This document shows, one piece after another, positions 23,133 through 34,538 of a DNA stretch of 64,000 nucleotides. The translations under genes were made by a program, and so were the position numbers. The stretch comes from Rosellinia necatrix (lineage: Eukaryota; Ascomycota; Sordariomycetes; Xylariales; Xylariaceae): assembly GCA_021209875.1 (NCBI GenBank), contig JAGYVD010000002.1:4464001-4528000 (forward strand), given 5' to 3'. The notes beneath the pieces are model-generated. The model saw nothing but the letters and a program-made list of their open reading frames with translations, ran no database searches and had not been told where the DNA came from. Each line of letters begins with the position of its first letter. Position 1 is the stretch's first letter.

Positions 23133-24942
23133 ATGGCATCAACCCAGGGGGGAGAAGCGCCCGGCGAGGGCCAGGCCACAGGATGGACCCCCGACATGGA
23201 AAACCACTCTTTAGCCAACTACCTACTTTACATAACTGCCGTTTTGTCTATATTGGTTATCATATGGCGAGTAACGATGGCGATCACGAGCTATGTTCGG
23301 ACCGTGGCAAGCTTAAACAACGATACACAACGCTTCTTTGCTCGACCATCCCAACAATTCTCATGGGTTAAGAAGAACATTCTATACGCCCCCCTTTTCA
23401 ACAAACGGCACAACCGTGAATTCCAACTCAGCAGTGCCGTCAACCTTGGTACACTCCCTTCCCGGTTCCAGTTTCTTTTTGTGCTGGCCTACTTCGCAAC
23501 CAATGTGGCCTTTGCCGTGGTCCACATACCATTTGCAGAATCGACGGCAGATGCTTTGAAGCAGCTACGAAATCGAAGCGGCACATTGGCAACAGTGAAT
23601 ATGATACCTTTATTTATCTTGGCTGGGAGGAACAACCCATTGATCCCTCTATTGGGCATCTCATTTGACACGATGAACTTGCTTCATCGCTGGTTTGGTC
23701 GTATCGTGGCCATCGAAGGGGTGGTTCATACTCTGGCATTCTATGCTGGCTCTGCGCTGAAAAAAGGTTGGGGGCCTGCTTTTCTCAGCACGTTCAGCTC
23801 CGAGTTCTTGTTGTATGGCTTTATTGTAAGTGTTTCGATACCCTGGTAATTGGGCTCCAGAGCAGGACTGACCAACTTAGGCTACTATTGCATTCGTGGT
23901 GATTCTATTCCAAGCCGCAAGCATCTCAAGACACGCCTTTTACGAAACTTTCAAGATTATGCACATCATCCTTGCGATCGCGGCCGTTGTTGGGCTCTGG
24001 ATGCATCTGGACATCAAACAAGTAACACAGCTCAAGTGGCTTATTGCTGTGGTGCCTCTCTGGGTTGGCGACCGAGCCCTACGCTTTGCCCGTATCATCT
24101 ACCACAATATTGGAAACGGAGGCACCAAAACTCTTGTGGAAGCCCTACCCGGCAATGCTGTACGTGTAACAGTGACGATGGCGCGTCCCTGGAACTTCCG
24201 CCCTGGCCAGCACGCCTACATATACATGCCTTCAATCAGTTTTTGGCAATCGCACCCATTCTCGCTAGCATGGAGTGAAGAGGCCGAAAATCTAAGCGAA
24301 GATAAGCTGGCTATGAATCGACAAGAAATCCTTTCTATGCAGAAGACTAGCATGTCTTTTGTCATCCGTGCACGGACAGGCATGACAAGCACCCTCTATC
24401 AGCGAGCCGCCGCCAACCCCGACGGGCGCCTCATCACCCGCTGCCTAGTCGAAGGTCCATATGGGGGCGAGCACATGTTGGATTCATACGGCACAGTTAT
24501 GCTCTTTGCCGGTGGCGTCGGTATCACTCATGCCGTTCCCCATGTGCGCCACCTGGTAGCTGGATTTGCCAATGGGACCGTAGCTACCCGAAAGGTAGTT
24601 TTGGTCTGGATAATCCAGAGCCCTGAGCATCTGGAGTGGATACGCCCATGGATGACACAGATCCTAGCCATGGATAGACGACGCGAGATATTACGGATCA
24701 TGTTGTTTGTAAGCCGGCCACGGTCGACCAAGGAAATCCATTCACCTTCATCAACAGTGCAGATGTTCCCTGGCCGACCCAACATCAGCACGCTCATGGG
24801 CATGGAAATGGAGCAGCAGGTGGGCATGATGGGCGTGACGGTTTGTGGTCCTGGCGCGCTCAGCGACGAGGTGCGGCTCGCAGTACGCGGCCGGCAGTAC
24901 GAGGGCGCAATAGAATTTATCGAAGAGGCGTTCTCCTGGTAG
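23133..24942 (+). CDS. Ferric-reductase-like membrane flavocytochrome (FRE family)
   Basis: Two exons, 23133-23825 and 23881-24942, joined across a 55-base phase-0 intron with a CTGAC branch, giving 584 residues. A short soluble N-terminus precedes a first membrane helix at about 27-50. The ferric reductase membrane domain follows, with histidines in NLLHRWFGR, VVHTLAF and FKIMHIILAI suited to bind two haems between helices. Then come an FAD-binding segment (FRPGQHAYIYMP, HPFSLAW) and an NAD(P)-binding domain with GGVGIT and a CGPGAL motif, ending EEAFSW. In this family electrons pass from NADPH via FAD and haem across the membrane, usually to reduce ferric iron or copper before uptake; substrate here is inferred. 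There is no extracellular N-terminal domain or obvious signal peptide. The ATG at 23133 is chosen over 31 in-frame upstream codons because it starts just before family-like sequence. Confidence 0.92.
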
Positions 24943-26455
24943 ATGCATACTACCTCGGGGCTGAGTTGGTTAGTTGGTTGGGGTACTTCGATCTGGAATG
25001 TGGGATCGCTCTATCTATGGCGCACATCATTGTGCTGTCACGTGTAGTTCAGGGGTGTTATTCAGCTTGTGCATATTTTCTTGGCCTGCATCGACAGGCC
25101 ACAATGTTTTTTCGTTGTATATACAGTCACTTCCTCTCTAGTTTTATGGTGGTTGCGGGTTAAGGGCTGCCAATGCTTGGCCTTAGAACGGCGCACGTGC
25201 GACGGTACTGTGGGAGAGAAATCCACCATTCCACAAAGGTACAAAACAGGCAAAGATGGGAGCTTCATCTGTCTCTTCATGTTCATAATTATAATTGTTG
25301 CCCCTGTATCAGCCGTGAGCACGAAACAAAAGAAAAATAAATATAGAAAAATAAAAGAAAAGAAAAAGGAGGGAGGATTACCAAGAGTGATCTGCCTATA
25401 TATATCTTATTCCCAAAAGTTACTTTGCCAAGGTGAGGCCCTTGCCGAGTATAATGCCACAGTATATTAGAATTAGGATTGCAGATAACTTGTCACTGAA
25501 CTAGTCTTAACCTAAGAACTCCACTAGGGCACAGGCCAGAATACTGTATATAAAAGGAGCAAGTAGCTGGCGACTGACCAAGTGAGGAACCTTCCCTCCT
25601 TGTGCAATAACATAAGTTATTTCTGGAACTACCAGCAGTACGAACTGTGACATAACTAGCTTATCAATCTATTTATATTATGTGGTCGGGTTGTAGGTTC
25701 TAAAAGTGGCACAATTTAATTAAGCTTAGTATTATTGCCGCTTTTTGCTCAGCTTTTGTAAGGGGAGGTACGACCCACAGTGTTGAGTGGTTACCTACTA
25801 CGGTGGACTTTGCGTCAATTCCCATCTACAACTTTGCTTTTCCGTCGCTACACTTTAGCATATTTTAGCTTTAGTTAAACAACTAATAAGTAATTTATAT
25901 ATACCTTATGCAACAAAAAAAAAAAAACAGTTAATAGTTAACTACAATTTTTTTTTTTTTTTTCAGTTTTATTTTAAAAGTTTGTTTCAAGCTTTAGTCT
26001 TGTACGAAGAGGACCTACTATTAAGACTATTGTTGGAATTCTGGTAATTGGTTGCAATTATTCACAGCTATCGTACATACATATACTCTGTACATACATG
26101 TAGTGTACATTCTCTGTACATGCATACAATGTGTATGCTGCGTACATGTGACAGACTACATGTTATCTTAGTAGGTTGTACGTACGTGCGAGAATTCTGC
26201 CACGCACGATCATTTATTCTTTTAGACAATTCAAGCAACAATAGACATCGTACAACAAGAGTTGTATTCTGTTTCACGCGTGAACCGTACGTGCATCGCA
26301 CGTATACAGCCCATTCAACAACTATCGTATTATACCTAGCCTTGGGGCTTCCTAGTCATAGGAAAACTTATTAGTATATTGTACATTGTTAGAAGATACC
26401 CATAATTCATTCGGTATTATACGGTCTCCACGCCCTCCAGAGCTTTCTGTTCTAT
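24943..26455. other. Intergenic, AT-rich beside the DUF6546 relic
   Basis: No gene supported. The DNA from about 25.3 to 26.1 kb is AT-rich. It includes an A13 tract (25915-25927) and a T16 tract (25948-25963), which could pair as a hairpin. At 26076-26160 there are repeated GTACATAC/TGTACAT words, and around 26175-26310 are several ACGTACGTGC/GCACGTAT inverted words. The region may belong to the same mutated, repeat-like block as the relic gene. Confidence 0.45.
26076..26160 (+). repeat. Dispersed GTACATAC/TGTACAT words
   Basis: About eight loosely spaced copies of the palindromic core TGTACA or GTACAT in 85 bases, immediately 3' of the DUF6546 relic. No coding potential is apparent. Confidence 0.55.
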
Positions 26456-28080
26456 TTAGATCTGCTGCAACGTGATGGGCCGAATGGCCTGGTTTGAAAG
26501 CACTAGGTAGTAAATTGCATCACCGTGAGACTTAATAGCAGCTTTATCCAGCCGCTCCTGAACCAGATCGAGCCTCCAACCGTCATACTGGTTCACAACG
26601 GCTTCCTAAACCTTGATTGTAGACGGTTCCATGGTCAATTCCCACGTGCCTCTCCATGTAATTATAGCCTGTTGTATATTACGAAATGCATGATACTTGA
26701 AGAGCGCCGCCAAGCCCTTTTGTCCGTTCCAAATTTCCATTGTTTCCAGTTGTGGCATCTTTATAGCCACTGCTGCTGTTGTCTGAAGCATACACCCAAT
26801 TTGACCGCATTTCCATTAGGCGCAAGTAATTTTAAGTAATCACAAACGAGGTCAAGTTTGGCCACTCCAAGAGGGTTCTATCTCGAAGAAATGACTAGCA
26901 TCTACGATAAAATATGCTGCGAGATGCTCAAGCTTGAGACTAGCCAACGCAACCACCCGGCTAATTCCTAGAGATGGGTTGCGAATACTGTCGCATTTGT
27001 TCAAGTCCTCCCCAAGCAGAAATCGCTGCGTAATAGCCGGGTACTGTTGATTAAAGTTCTCAGAGACCACAAGTCTTTTTAGATTAGTATTAAAACGTGA
27101 GAGCGAGTGGGAAAGAGATAGAAAATCTAGATAACAGATACATATTATTAGCAAAAGAGGACTTATACGAATAAGAGCTAGCAACAACTTAGGCAGGTAT
27201 GCAGCGATGCTTATCTTTGTCTATATAGCTCTTTATAAAGTCTCATTTTCTCCAGGGTTTGTAGTGGACTTTCTGGAGTCTGGGGAAACGGCCAAAGCAT
27301 ATGTGCAAGTGAGCCGGGCTTCCATCCCCGGCGATTCTGTTGCCGGAGAAGTAAACTGGTTACCGCCGGGACTAGTGGAAGCCGATCCCACCATTGGAGC
27401 TCTGACTGCTCACTATCAAACGGCCCCTCCTTCATAACTGAATGGAAACCCTTGCGAACAGCCACCGTAGGCGGAGCGGAGTGTCAAAAACCGGCAACTT
27501 AGCCATGTTGAGCATCATCATAGACTTTGTCTAATATAGTTTACTTTATACCACTGTCACCTAGCATATCTGAGGTGGTATCGGGCACAAAGGTCAGATA
27601 TTTAAACCAATGTTTTGAATCACTAGGCGAGTAGATACCAATATCAAGCATTAACTCGCTATTAAGATCCCACGTGCTAAGAACCAATAATAAATTCTGG
27701 AATACTATGTGAATAAAACCATTATTTGTATTGTTGATAGCAAATTTCTCTTCCCACCCTACATCTGCCAACATTTCATGGACAGGTGCGCACCTAGTGC
27801 AACCATAGTCATCAAGCTCTAAGCAGAACCGGATACTGCGAACGGGGGCCCGATTGCGATAAATTATCGAACTAAAATTAACGAGGCGCGATGGCGTTAG
27901 CTTGATCCGAGCGAGGCTATATCGCTCGAGGTCTGTTCGCCACTCTCAAGACACTGTGGCCAAGCGAGCCAGCGTGCAACCGTTTTGCATCAGGGCTTCC
28001 AAGATAAGAACCCGGGCTTCTCGAGGAAAGCCATCCCATGCTGAATCCCATTGCCTCTTCCCGAGTGATGTTGAAAACAT
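26456..28080 (-). pseudogene. Broken DUF6546-family gene
   Basis: Reading leftward from an ATG at 28080, successive pieces match the fungal DUF6546 family as I know it: MFSTSLGKRQWDSAWDGFPR, then LILEALMQNG, then STWDLNSELMLDIGIYSPSD and HWFKYLTF (27541-27774), EGPFDSEQSELQWWDRLPLV (27300-27465), SIRNPSLGISRVVALASLKL (about 26900-27000), KMPQLETMEIWNGQKGLAAL (about 26690-26770) and a C-terminus ending SNQAIRPITLQQI with TAA at 26456-26458. The frame is broken by several stops (TGA in ATVS*EW, TAA after SGIK, TAA in QHG*VAGF, TAG in KV*EAV) and at least two shifts. Most stops can be explained by single C-to-T or G-to-A changes from the residue the family normally has, for instance Trp or Gln. 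The role of DUF6546 proteins is unknown. A multi-intron gene is less likely because stops fall inside conserved blocks. Confidence 0.85.
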
Positions 28081-28794
28081 GGCGTGATGGGCCGATAGAG
28101 GTGATAATTTCGGTAATGGAGTGATGTAGGAATATGAGTTGGAAGGTTCAAGATGAAATTCAAGATGTACGCGTGCGCGAATGTAAACAATCAGATGTGT
28201 GTGGCATGACAGGAAACAGGCCAGATTTAAACACTCATTCGACGTAGTTTTATGTGATTAAAGTTTGAACTCTGTTCTATTCATTCAAAAGGCATAGTAT
28301 CTAAACGCGCATAGTATTATAAGCTTGCAGTGCATTTGGTCTCCTGGGTTTATAGTGCGACTCTCAAAGTTGCCCGTTTAAGAATAGAACTGTCAGAGTC
28401 TTATTTTCCTTTTGGAGATTATGCAATTTTGTTCATCTTGGGTTATGAAGAGGTGCGTCTTACTCGGGCATGGCCCTAGCCAGGCTCAGGCTAAAAGCGG
28501 CATGGCTCAGGCTAGGTTCCCATTCCGATCCAGGACAGTAAAACCTATCTGTGAGGTTGTTTGTTACGTACTTAAAGTACCTATCATGGGACTTGTCGGT
28601 GCGGCCTCTTGAGACAAAGCCGGAGCTCTCGTGAGACCGTTACAGGTCGCGCAGAAAAAGGCAGACGCACCCAGTGACGGGAATGGGTAGCCGGCACGGG
28701 TTGACAGGTGGGTGGGTACTTAGTTTGCCCCTCACTCGCGGTGGCCCACATGCCGCCCATTGCGGCATTACGTACCTACCTGCCTCAGTGCTCC

Positions 28795-28858
28795 TGCTTC
28801 AGTGCTCCTGCTTCAGTGCTCCTGCTTCAGTGCTCCTGCTTCAGTGCTCGCCAAGTGC
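28795..28858 (+). repeat. CAGTGCTCCTGCTT minisatellite, 4.5 copies
   Basis: Four perfect tandem copies of a 14-base unit plus eight bases of a fifth, with no mismatch. Perfect copies suggest recent expansion. The unit is not a multiple of three, so it is not under coding constraint. Confidence 0.95.
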
Positions 28859-29303
28859 CTACCTAAACTAAAGCCTCTTGCTGGGCTGACGTCTCGTGGA
28901 ACATTTGGCTCCTCTTCCAGATGACCTACCTAGTAACCTGTCAGAATTGCCATTTTGGGTTTGTCCACCCTACACTCTAGGTAGCAGTGTGCCTCTTATT
29001 CCTGCCATCTCCCTCTCCCTCTCCCTCTCCCTCTCCTCTCCTTCTCCTCTCCTCCCACACAAACCTTTGTTTATCCGGCCAAGGCAAAGTCAAGGGCGTC
29101 CCAAGCTCAGCTCATGCAGCAACCCGCAGTGGCTATCGCTTCAGGCCGACGAACCGGAAGCTAAAACCATACCAACATCTCTGCGGCCGTGGAATAGCTA
29201 AAGTCGACGATCCCGCGAAACCAAGGAGGTGAGAAGGAGGTCAAAAGAAAACAGAGAGGCGAGGGGCCAGCCGTGTGGACAACCGCTCAACACACAGTCG
29301 AAC

Positions 29304-29334
29304 AAAGAAAGAAAGAAAGAAAGAAAGAAAGAAA
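29304..29334 (+). repeat. (GAAA)n tract
   Basis: About seven GAAA units upstream of the Yippee start codon; a typical fungal microsatellite. Confidence 0.9.
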
Positions 29335-29377
29335 CAACCCACCATCCATTCACTTGTTGCCGTCGCCCGTCCGTCTC

Positions 29378-29461
29378 TCATCCATCTATCGTCTATCTAT
29401 CTATCGTCCATCTATCGTCCGTCTATTGTCCGTCTATCATCCGTCTATCGTCCGTCTATCG
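29378..29461 (+). repeat. CTATCGTC/CTATCTAT interspersed repeat
   Basis: About ten units of 4-8 bases (CTATC, GTCC, GTCT) in an ordered array 160 bases upstream of the Yippee start codon, probably in its leader or promoter. Confidence 0.85.
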
Positions 29462-29623
29462 AACTACGGCCGCGAACTAGCACCCGGCTTGCACCAGATC
29501 ATTTCGGGGATTCTCCACGCAAGATAACCGCCGTGCCAGACAGCCGGTATTCTGTTTCGTTCCCAAGAGATCCTCTCGTCAACCCCTCCATATCCCCGAC
29601 GCCACCGCAGGACAACAGGCACC

Positions 29624-30073
29624 ATGGGTCTCTTATACAACACATATCTGAATGGTGGCAACATACACGGCTGCAAAAACTGCAAAACTCACCTTGCCAA
29701 CCACGAGGAGATAATCAGCAGGGTAAGCCGAGAGCTGCATTTGTCTTCCACAGCCCGCCGCAGCCTGTTACGGGCGGGATCTACACAGTGGTTAGATAAG
29801 CCTTACTACTTGGACTTTCACTAACACGGCGCCGTACAGAACTTCCGCGGACAGCATGGTAAGGCCTATCTGTTTAATACGGTTGTCAATGTCGAAGCTG
29901 GCGAGCCGTCCGAGCGCAGCATGACGACAGGTCGTCACATCGTCCGTGATATTTCCTGCCGCCAGTGCAAGGAGACCGTTGGTTGGAAGTATGACAAGGC
30001 ATTCGAGAACAACGAGAAGTACAAGGAGGGCAAATTCATTCTCGAGGTCGAGTTGCTCTGTAGGGTGTATTGA
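29624..30073 (+). CDS. MOH1: Yippee/Moh1 zinc-binding protein
   Basis: Two exons, 29624-29722 and 29840-30073, around a 117-base phase-0 intron, giving 110 residues, the usual size. The protein is one Yippee domain: a first zinc pair in IHGCKNCKTHLANHEEIIS, the conserved NFRGQHGKAYLFN directly after the intron, GRHIVRDISCRQCKETVGWK with the second pair, and the C-terminal YKEGKFILE. In eukaryotes Yippee proteins fold like the CULT/Mis18 zinc beta-tent; yeast Moh1 belongs to the GID ubiquitin-ligase-associated set and is linked to stationary-phase survival. That role is carried over by family, not seen here. The start ATG sits in an ACC-ATG-GG context and matches the family N-terminus. Confidence 0.95.
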
Positions 30074-31603
30074 TTCTAGGGGAAACACCCAAGCCTCTCC
30101 TTCCATCAAATAAAGCGAAACCGGCGGGCCGGATAGCTCACCATCGAAGGCTTAATGAGCACATAAGGGAAGAAGGCCTGCTAGAACATGATTGGCCTTC
30201 GCAACCCATATCGAGACTCACTTCAACATGGCATTCTATGGGGTATTTGGCCGGTTTTTGAAGCCGATACCTAATCATTCCCCTAATCTGCTCTTTAATT
30301 GTCCAAGGGAAATTGAGGAAGTCCCAACACACTCCCTTTTTTCCCTTCCTATCAATAGGACACCCGCTCCTCCCCCCCTGTACACACTCAACCCAGCCGT
30401 ATCGTCAATCCCAGCCAGGGAGGAGGATCCATTTGTTAGGGTATTTCATACTATCGTCTCTTTCTAGGGGTCAAGGGCGTTCGGTGAGGCACTCTGGAGT
30501 TCTTGCATTGTTCGTTCGTTCCACTCTTATTTTAGCTAAGCGCCATGACCGGGATAGGATTGCGATGCCTCCTTTTTTTTTTTTTTTTTCAACATTTTGT
30601 CTTGGGTGTGAGGCTTTCTTTTCCCGAACATAGATATCGCAAATTAGATGAAAATAAGAGACAAGCAATGAGCAACAAGCAACGGACAAGGTAGGATCTA
30701 CGATATTCGAGGGAAATTGTCTTTATTTGCTCCTAGTCGTTTTTGATCTACTGATTTTCCTAAACTACGTAATAATATGGGTAGATAGAAATACATACCA
30801 ATGTTCAGGGCCTCATGCCTATCTATTGTTCGTATTCCGGCTGTGAGGCTCCTGGTGCTCAAATGAGGTGAAAAACCTCGCTCAACAATTAGCGTGTTCG
30901 CAAAATAGCACGACAGTGCCACAAAAGAACTGGGCGACGGCTCTCCGAGCTAAATACACCACAGATAATCGTCCAGTGTCTGAAGTAATCCTTTCTTCGG
31001 CGCAACGTGTTTTCCATGCCGCGTTGGAGGCCAAAAAAAAAAAAATCTGTATAGGTAGATGGTCCGCGTACTACGTGGTAAACTGACGTGGAGAGACTCT
31101 GCAGGCGCATATTTGGGCGCGTGGCGTTAGACAAATGTTGGCTATATTGGTGTGCCCCGCTAATCCGAAAACCTCGGGGAACGAGAGAAACAAGAAGTAT
31201 ACCATCATCCCTTTGCTAAGTAAACATGTATTAATTCCAAGCGCCATGAGCCCCCGAAACGCCGCCACAATGCAACAGTGTGGTGTTAGCCCTACGAAAC
31301 AACTCAGTAACACAATATCTCCTCTCCGTCAACAGTTGTAGAAATACTGTTCGAAGGACGGGGCAAAGCATAATTGCCTCCATAATTGCCTCCATATTCT
31401 AACCGTAGTGGCCGAGTCCGGTTATCATTGAGAGCTGCCCCTTCAAGAGCCCTGCAGCCTAGCGCAGCAGAGATATTCCGAGAGGGACGTTCAGTAAAAT
31501 ACTCATTCAGGGACCGGTCGAGATCAACTAGAAAATTGTACAGAGCCCGATCACTTTCGAGAAGGGGTTTATACACGACTTCAGCTGAGATCGTATCATA
31601 CCC
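30074..31603. other. Intergenic between convergent Yippee and transporter genes
   Basis: No gene supported. It contains T17 (30573-30589) and A13 (31033-31045) tracts and should include both 3' untranslated regions. A minus-strand open frame at 31071-31313 is hydrophobic and reads a little like membrane protein, but has no partner exons and no recognisable family. Confidence 0.5.
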
Positions 31604-33054
31604 CTAGTTGTGCTCAATAGGCTGCTCGGGGAGCAACTCCTCCACCTCACTACGGGGACGCAGAAACTCGAAGGGGGGTTCTACGATCCCATTGAAGAGG
31701 AAAGTAAAGTAGACGAGCAGCGCGAAACCTACAACCTGCAGCCACTTGAACGTCTCCCAGCCAAGGCCAAGCGAAACAATCCAGATGAAAAGCGTCCGGC
31801 ATGTGTCAATAGTAGAGCGCGATGTTGCACTAATATTGCGGGTGACAGAAATTCCGAAAAAGTTGAAGCCACTACACAGCCGAATCGGTTAGTTACGCAC
31901 CAGATCTTCCATTCCCAAACACATCACGTGGCGAGGAAACATACCCGATACTAAGCATAATGAGAAAACTCGAGACGAAGACTACCCTGTTCTCCGTCAT
32001 CTGTCGGAACCCTTCAACTATGTCAAACGGACCCAAACGACCAGCGTCGGTTCGTCCGATAGCGAAGTGCAGCGCAAGCATGCCAATGAGAGTGACGGCG
32101 AGACCAAACAGACCCTCCCAGCCGACCACCTCGATGGGCTCGATGCTGGAGCGCTCCAACAGAGATTCCTCGAGCACGAACTGGGTAGCGGTGAACACCT
32201 GGGCACCAGCGATCAACAATACTCCGAGAATAACCCGCACGGCTTCGGCGGCTGCAGGATCCTCAGCCACCAGGGCGGAGAACGAAGTTACAGTCGCCTT
32301 GACATCGGGTTGGATAGCACCAGCGAGGCCCACTATCCCGACACCGAGCACAACACCGACAAGAGACAACCATTGGAAGACGTGTAGCCTCCGGCCTAGG
32401 AAGACGAGGCTAAACAGGCCGACGAACAAGACCAGAGCGCCTCTGGTCATCTGGTAGATGGAAGCGGCAACCATGAGCAGACCAGCGTTCATGAGTGTGG
32501 TTCCAAGGATGTCGCAGATGGCGGGCAGACTCAGTAGCAGGATGCCGAAGCCGCTGAGAACACCGCCCGGCCCTCCCGTCCTCGGCGTCTTCCGCGGGAG
32601 CAGCGTGTCTTCCGAGGTGACGCTCGCGGCATCCGCATCCGCGTCCTCGTTGGCATTGGCCTCGTTAGACTCGACGGGTTCGTATCCGCCGTTGCCCGGG
32701 CTCCTGCGGCCCGCGATCCGAGAGTAGGCAGCCATCAGGCCGACCACGATCCAGCAGCCGGCTTCGCCTACGAACATCTGCGCCGTCTGTAGCACCGGCT
32801 GCTCGAAGAGGACGTGCTTCTTCGGGTCGGGGTCATCGCAATTCCGGACACATTGATTATCCTGTGGACACGGGAGAGACATGTATTAGCCGCTGCCAGT
32901 ACCGCGTGGCGTAGAGGGCGTGGAGGGCGAGCAAGACGGGAAGAGGCGGTGCAAGGTCAGAGACACATACCTGAAGCTTGGTCAAGAGCGTGTTGCACAC
33001 GCCTGTAAGAAGCATCATCCCGACCAGGAACGGGATGGCGGTCTTGGGCGCCAT
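31604..33054 (-). CDS. SLC35F6-like membrane transporter (drug/metabolite transporter superfamily)
   Basis: Exons on the minus strand: 33054-32971, 32861-31945 and 31871-31604, giving 422 residues. The introns are 109 and 73 bases; intron 2 splits a Gly codon in LSIGGFNFFG. The protein has about ten membrane helices. It opens with FLVGMMLLTGVCNTLLTKLQ and then a Cys-containing loop NQCVRNCDDPD, as in the SLC35F6 group, and carries the family signature QMTRGALVLFVGLFSLVFLG followed by LGRRL. A Ser/Glu/Asp-rich cytoplasmic loop separates the early helices from this block. Human SLC35F6 is a lysosomal/mitochondria-associated protein of unclear substrate, and fungal members are usually labelled nucleotide-sugar or DMT transporters; substrate and membrane cannot be told from sequence. 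The C-terminus is hydrophilic. Confidence 0.93.
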
Positions 33055-34505
33055 CTTGGAGAGTCAATGGCCAAATGGCCAGAACGGGAGGCTGATGGCG
33101 AGATTTGGGGTTGGTATCGGGCCGGGCGCCTCTCTAGATTCAACTATCGCAGCAAATCGATGTCGGTGTTTGCAGATAAAACGACAAAGGTAAAGGAGCG
33201 GAATGAAGCTTGATAAAAAAAAGAAAAAAAGAAACGAACAGATACCTACGTTCCGGTATAACTTATGGCCGGTATAATCAGCGATGATGTCGATGAAGAG
33301 AAAGGACCCGGCCTAAGAATCGGGGTAGGGGGTAGGGGAGGATATGGTCCAGTGATCGATTCAGGTGAATGATAACGTGTTAGCTGTGAGTAAGTACCTA
33401 GGTAAGTACCTAGGTATAGTTACGCATTAGGTACAGCAGACACCACCTAAGAATGGGGCCAAGCCGGGGACTAGGGAGGGTTTAAGCTACCTAAGGTACC
33501 TATCTAGGTACGGTTAGCAGTGTGCATCAGCCGACTCGCCAGCCCCATCAGCATGCAACCTGATCCTGGCCCATGGGGAAGTCCCCTGAACATCTACACT
33601 ACTAGTAGTAACCGCATGTGCACTATCGGCCGCGCGCGGGATTCCCGGCAGGCTACAATCTACTAAGTACCTACTGTATAGGTAAGATAAGGTACGATGG
33701 CGTAGATATGTTGGCAGAGCGAGCACGTGAATGATGCTCGTGATCAATGGCAACAGTTCATGGGGAGATGCCGCTTTCATCTCTCTATTTTTTTTATTAA
33801 TTTTTTTTTTATCTTTGGTCAATCAAGATCAAATACATACTTCAGAGACTATCAGCATAATGTCAGCCACCATAAGCATGCAAGTGCTAACCTATCTACG
33901 GAGTAAGCAAGTCCATTATCACCGGCAGGCCGGAAGGGGGTAGAGATACCCTCAAACCGAAGTTCTGATCACTTTTCGCCTCCCGAGCGTTGGCCAGGTC
34001 TAGGTCAGAAATCACGGCAGGTCTACATAGTGCCCCTAAGGAATTGTGTCTACTATTTCACGAGCTTGCCATACTACCAAATAAATTGATAAAAGCAGGA
34101 ACGGGGTTGTTTAAGAGCCATTTGGTCTTTGTTTAATTTGTTCCCTTTATTTTTTATTTTCCCGGTTTATTTTGATCGTGCTAATAGTATCTACAATATT
34201 AGAGCTGGTGAAGATTTACATCAGTTGAGATGCCTGGCAGACTCAGTGTATGTATTGCCACAGACACCTGTTGGTGTAATCCAGCGGCCTATTAATTGGT
34301 TTGCAAGGTATCCTAAGAAGTAGATACATGGTAGAGGAAGTAGGTATCTCAACGCCTGCGTCAGATAATAAAGGACATCCATCATAGACTCGCCGGCCGT
34401 ATCCCACCGCCGATTTTCTAACTTCAGTACATAAGCTGAGGGGATAAAAAGAGTGTCGAAATGGGAGCCTGAGTAGGCACTGTAATAGGTCGTCATTCTT
34501 CCTTT

Positions 34506-34538
<33 letters not shown>

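Larger units (their letters stand above)
28081..29623. other. Intergenic with several tandem repeats
   Basis: No gene supported. The right two thirds lead into the Yippee gene and are repeat-rich: a 14-base minisatellite (28795-28858), CTCCCT repeats (29008-29055), GAAA repeats (29304-29334) and CTATCGTC repeats (29378-29461). These last three probably lie in the promoter or 5' leader of the Yippee gene. Confidence 0.55.

Noticed and set aside
22690..23214. Plus-strand open frame of 174 codons upstream of the ferric reductase
   Set aside because: It overlaps the reductase start in another frame and its middle is Thr/Ser/Leu-rich by base composition; best read as leader sequence.
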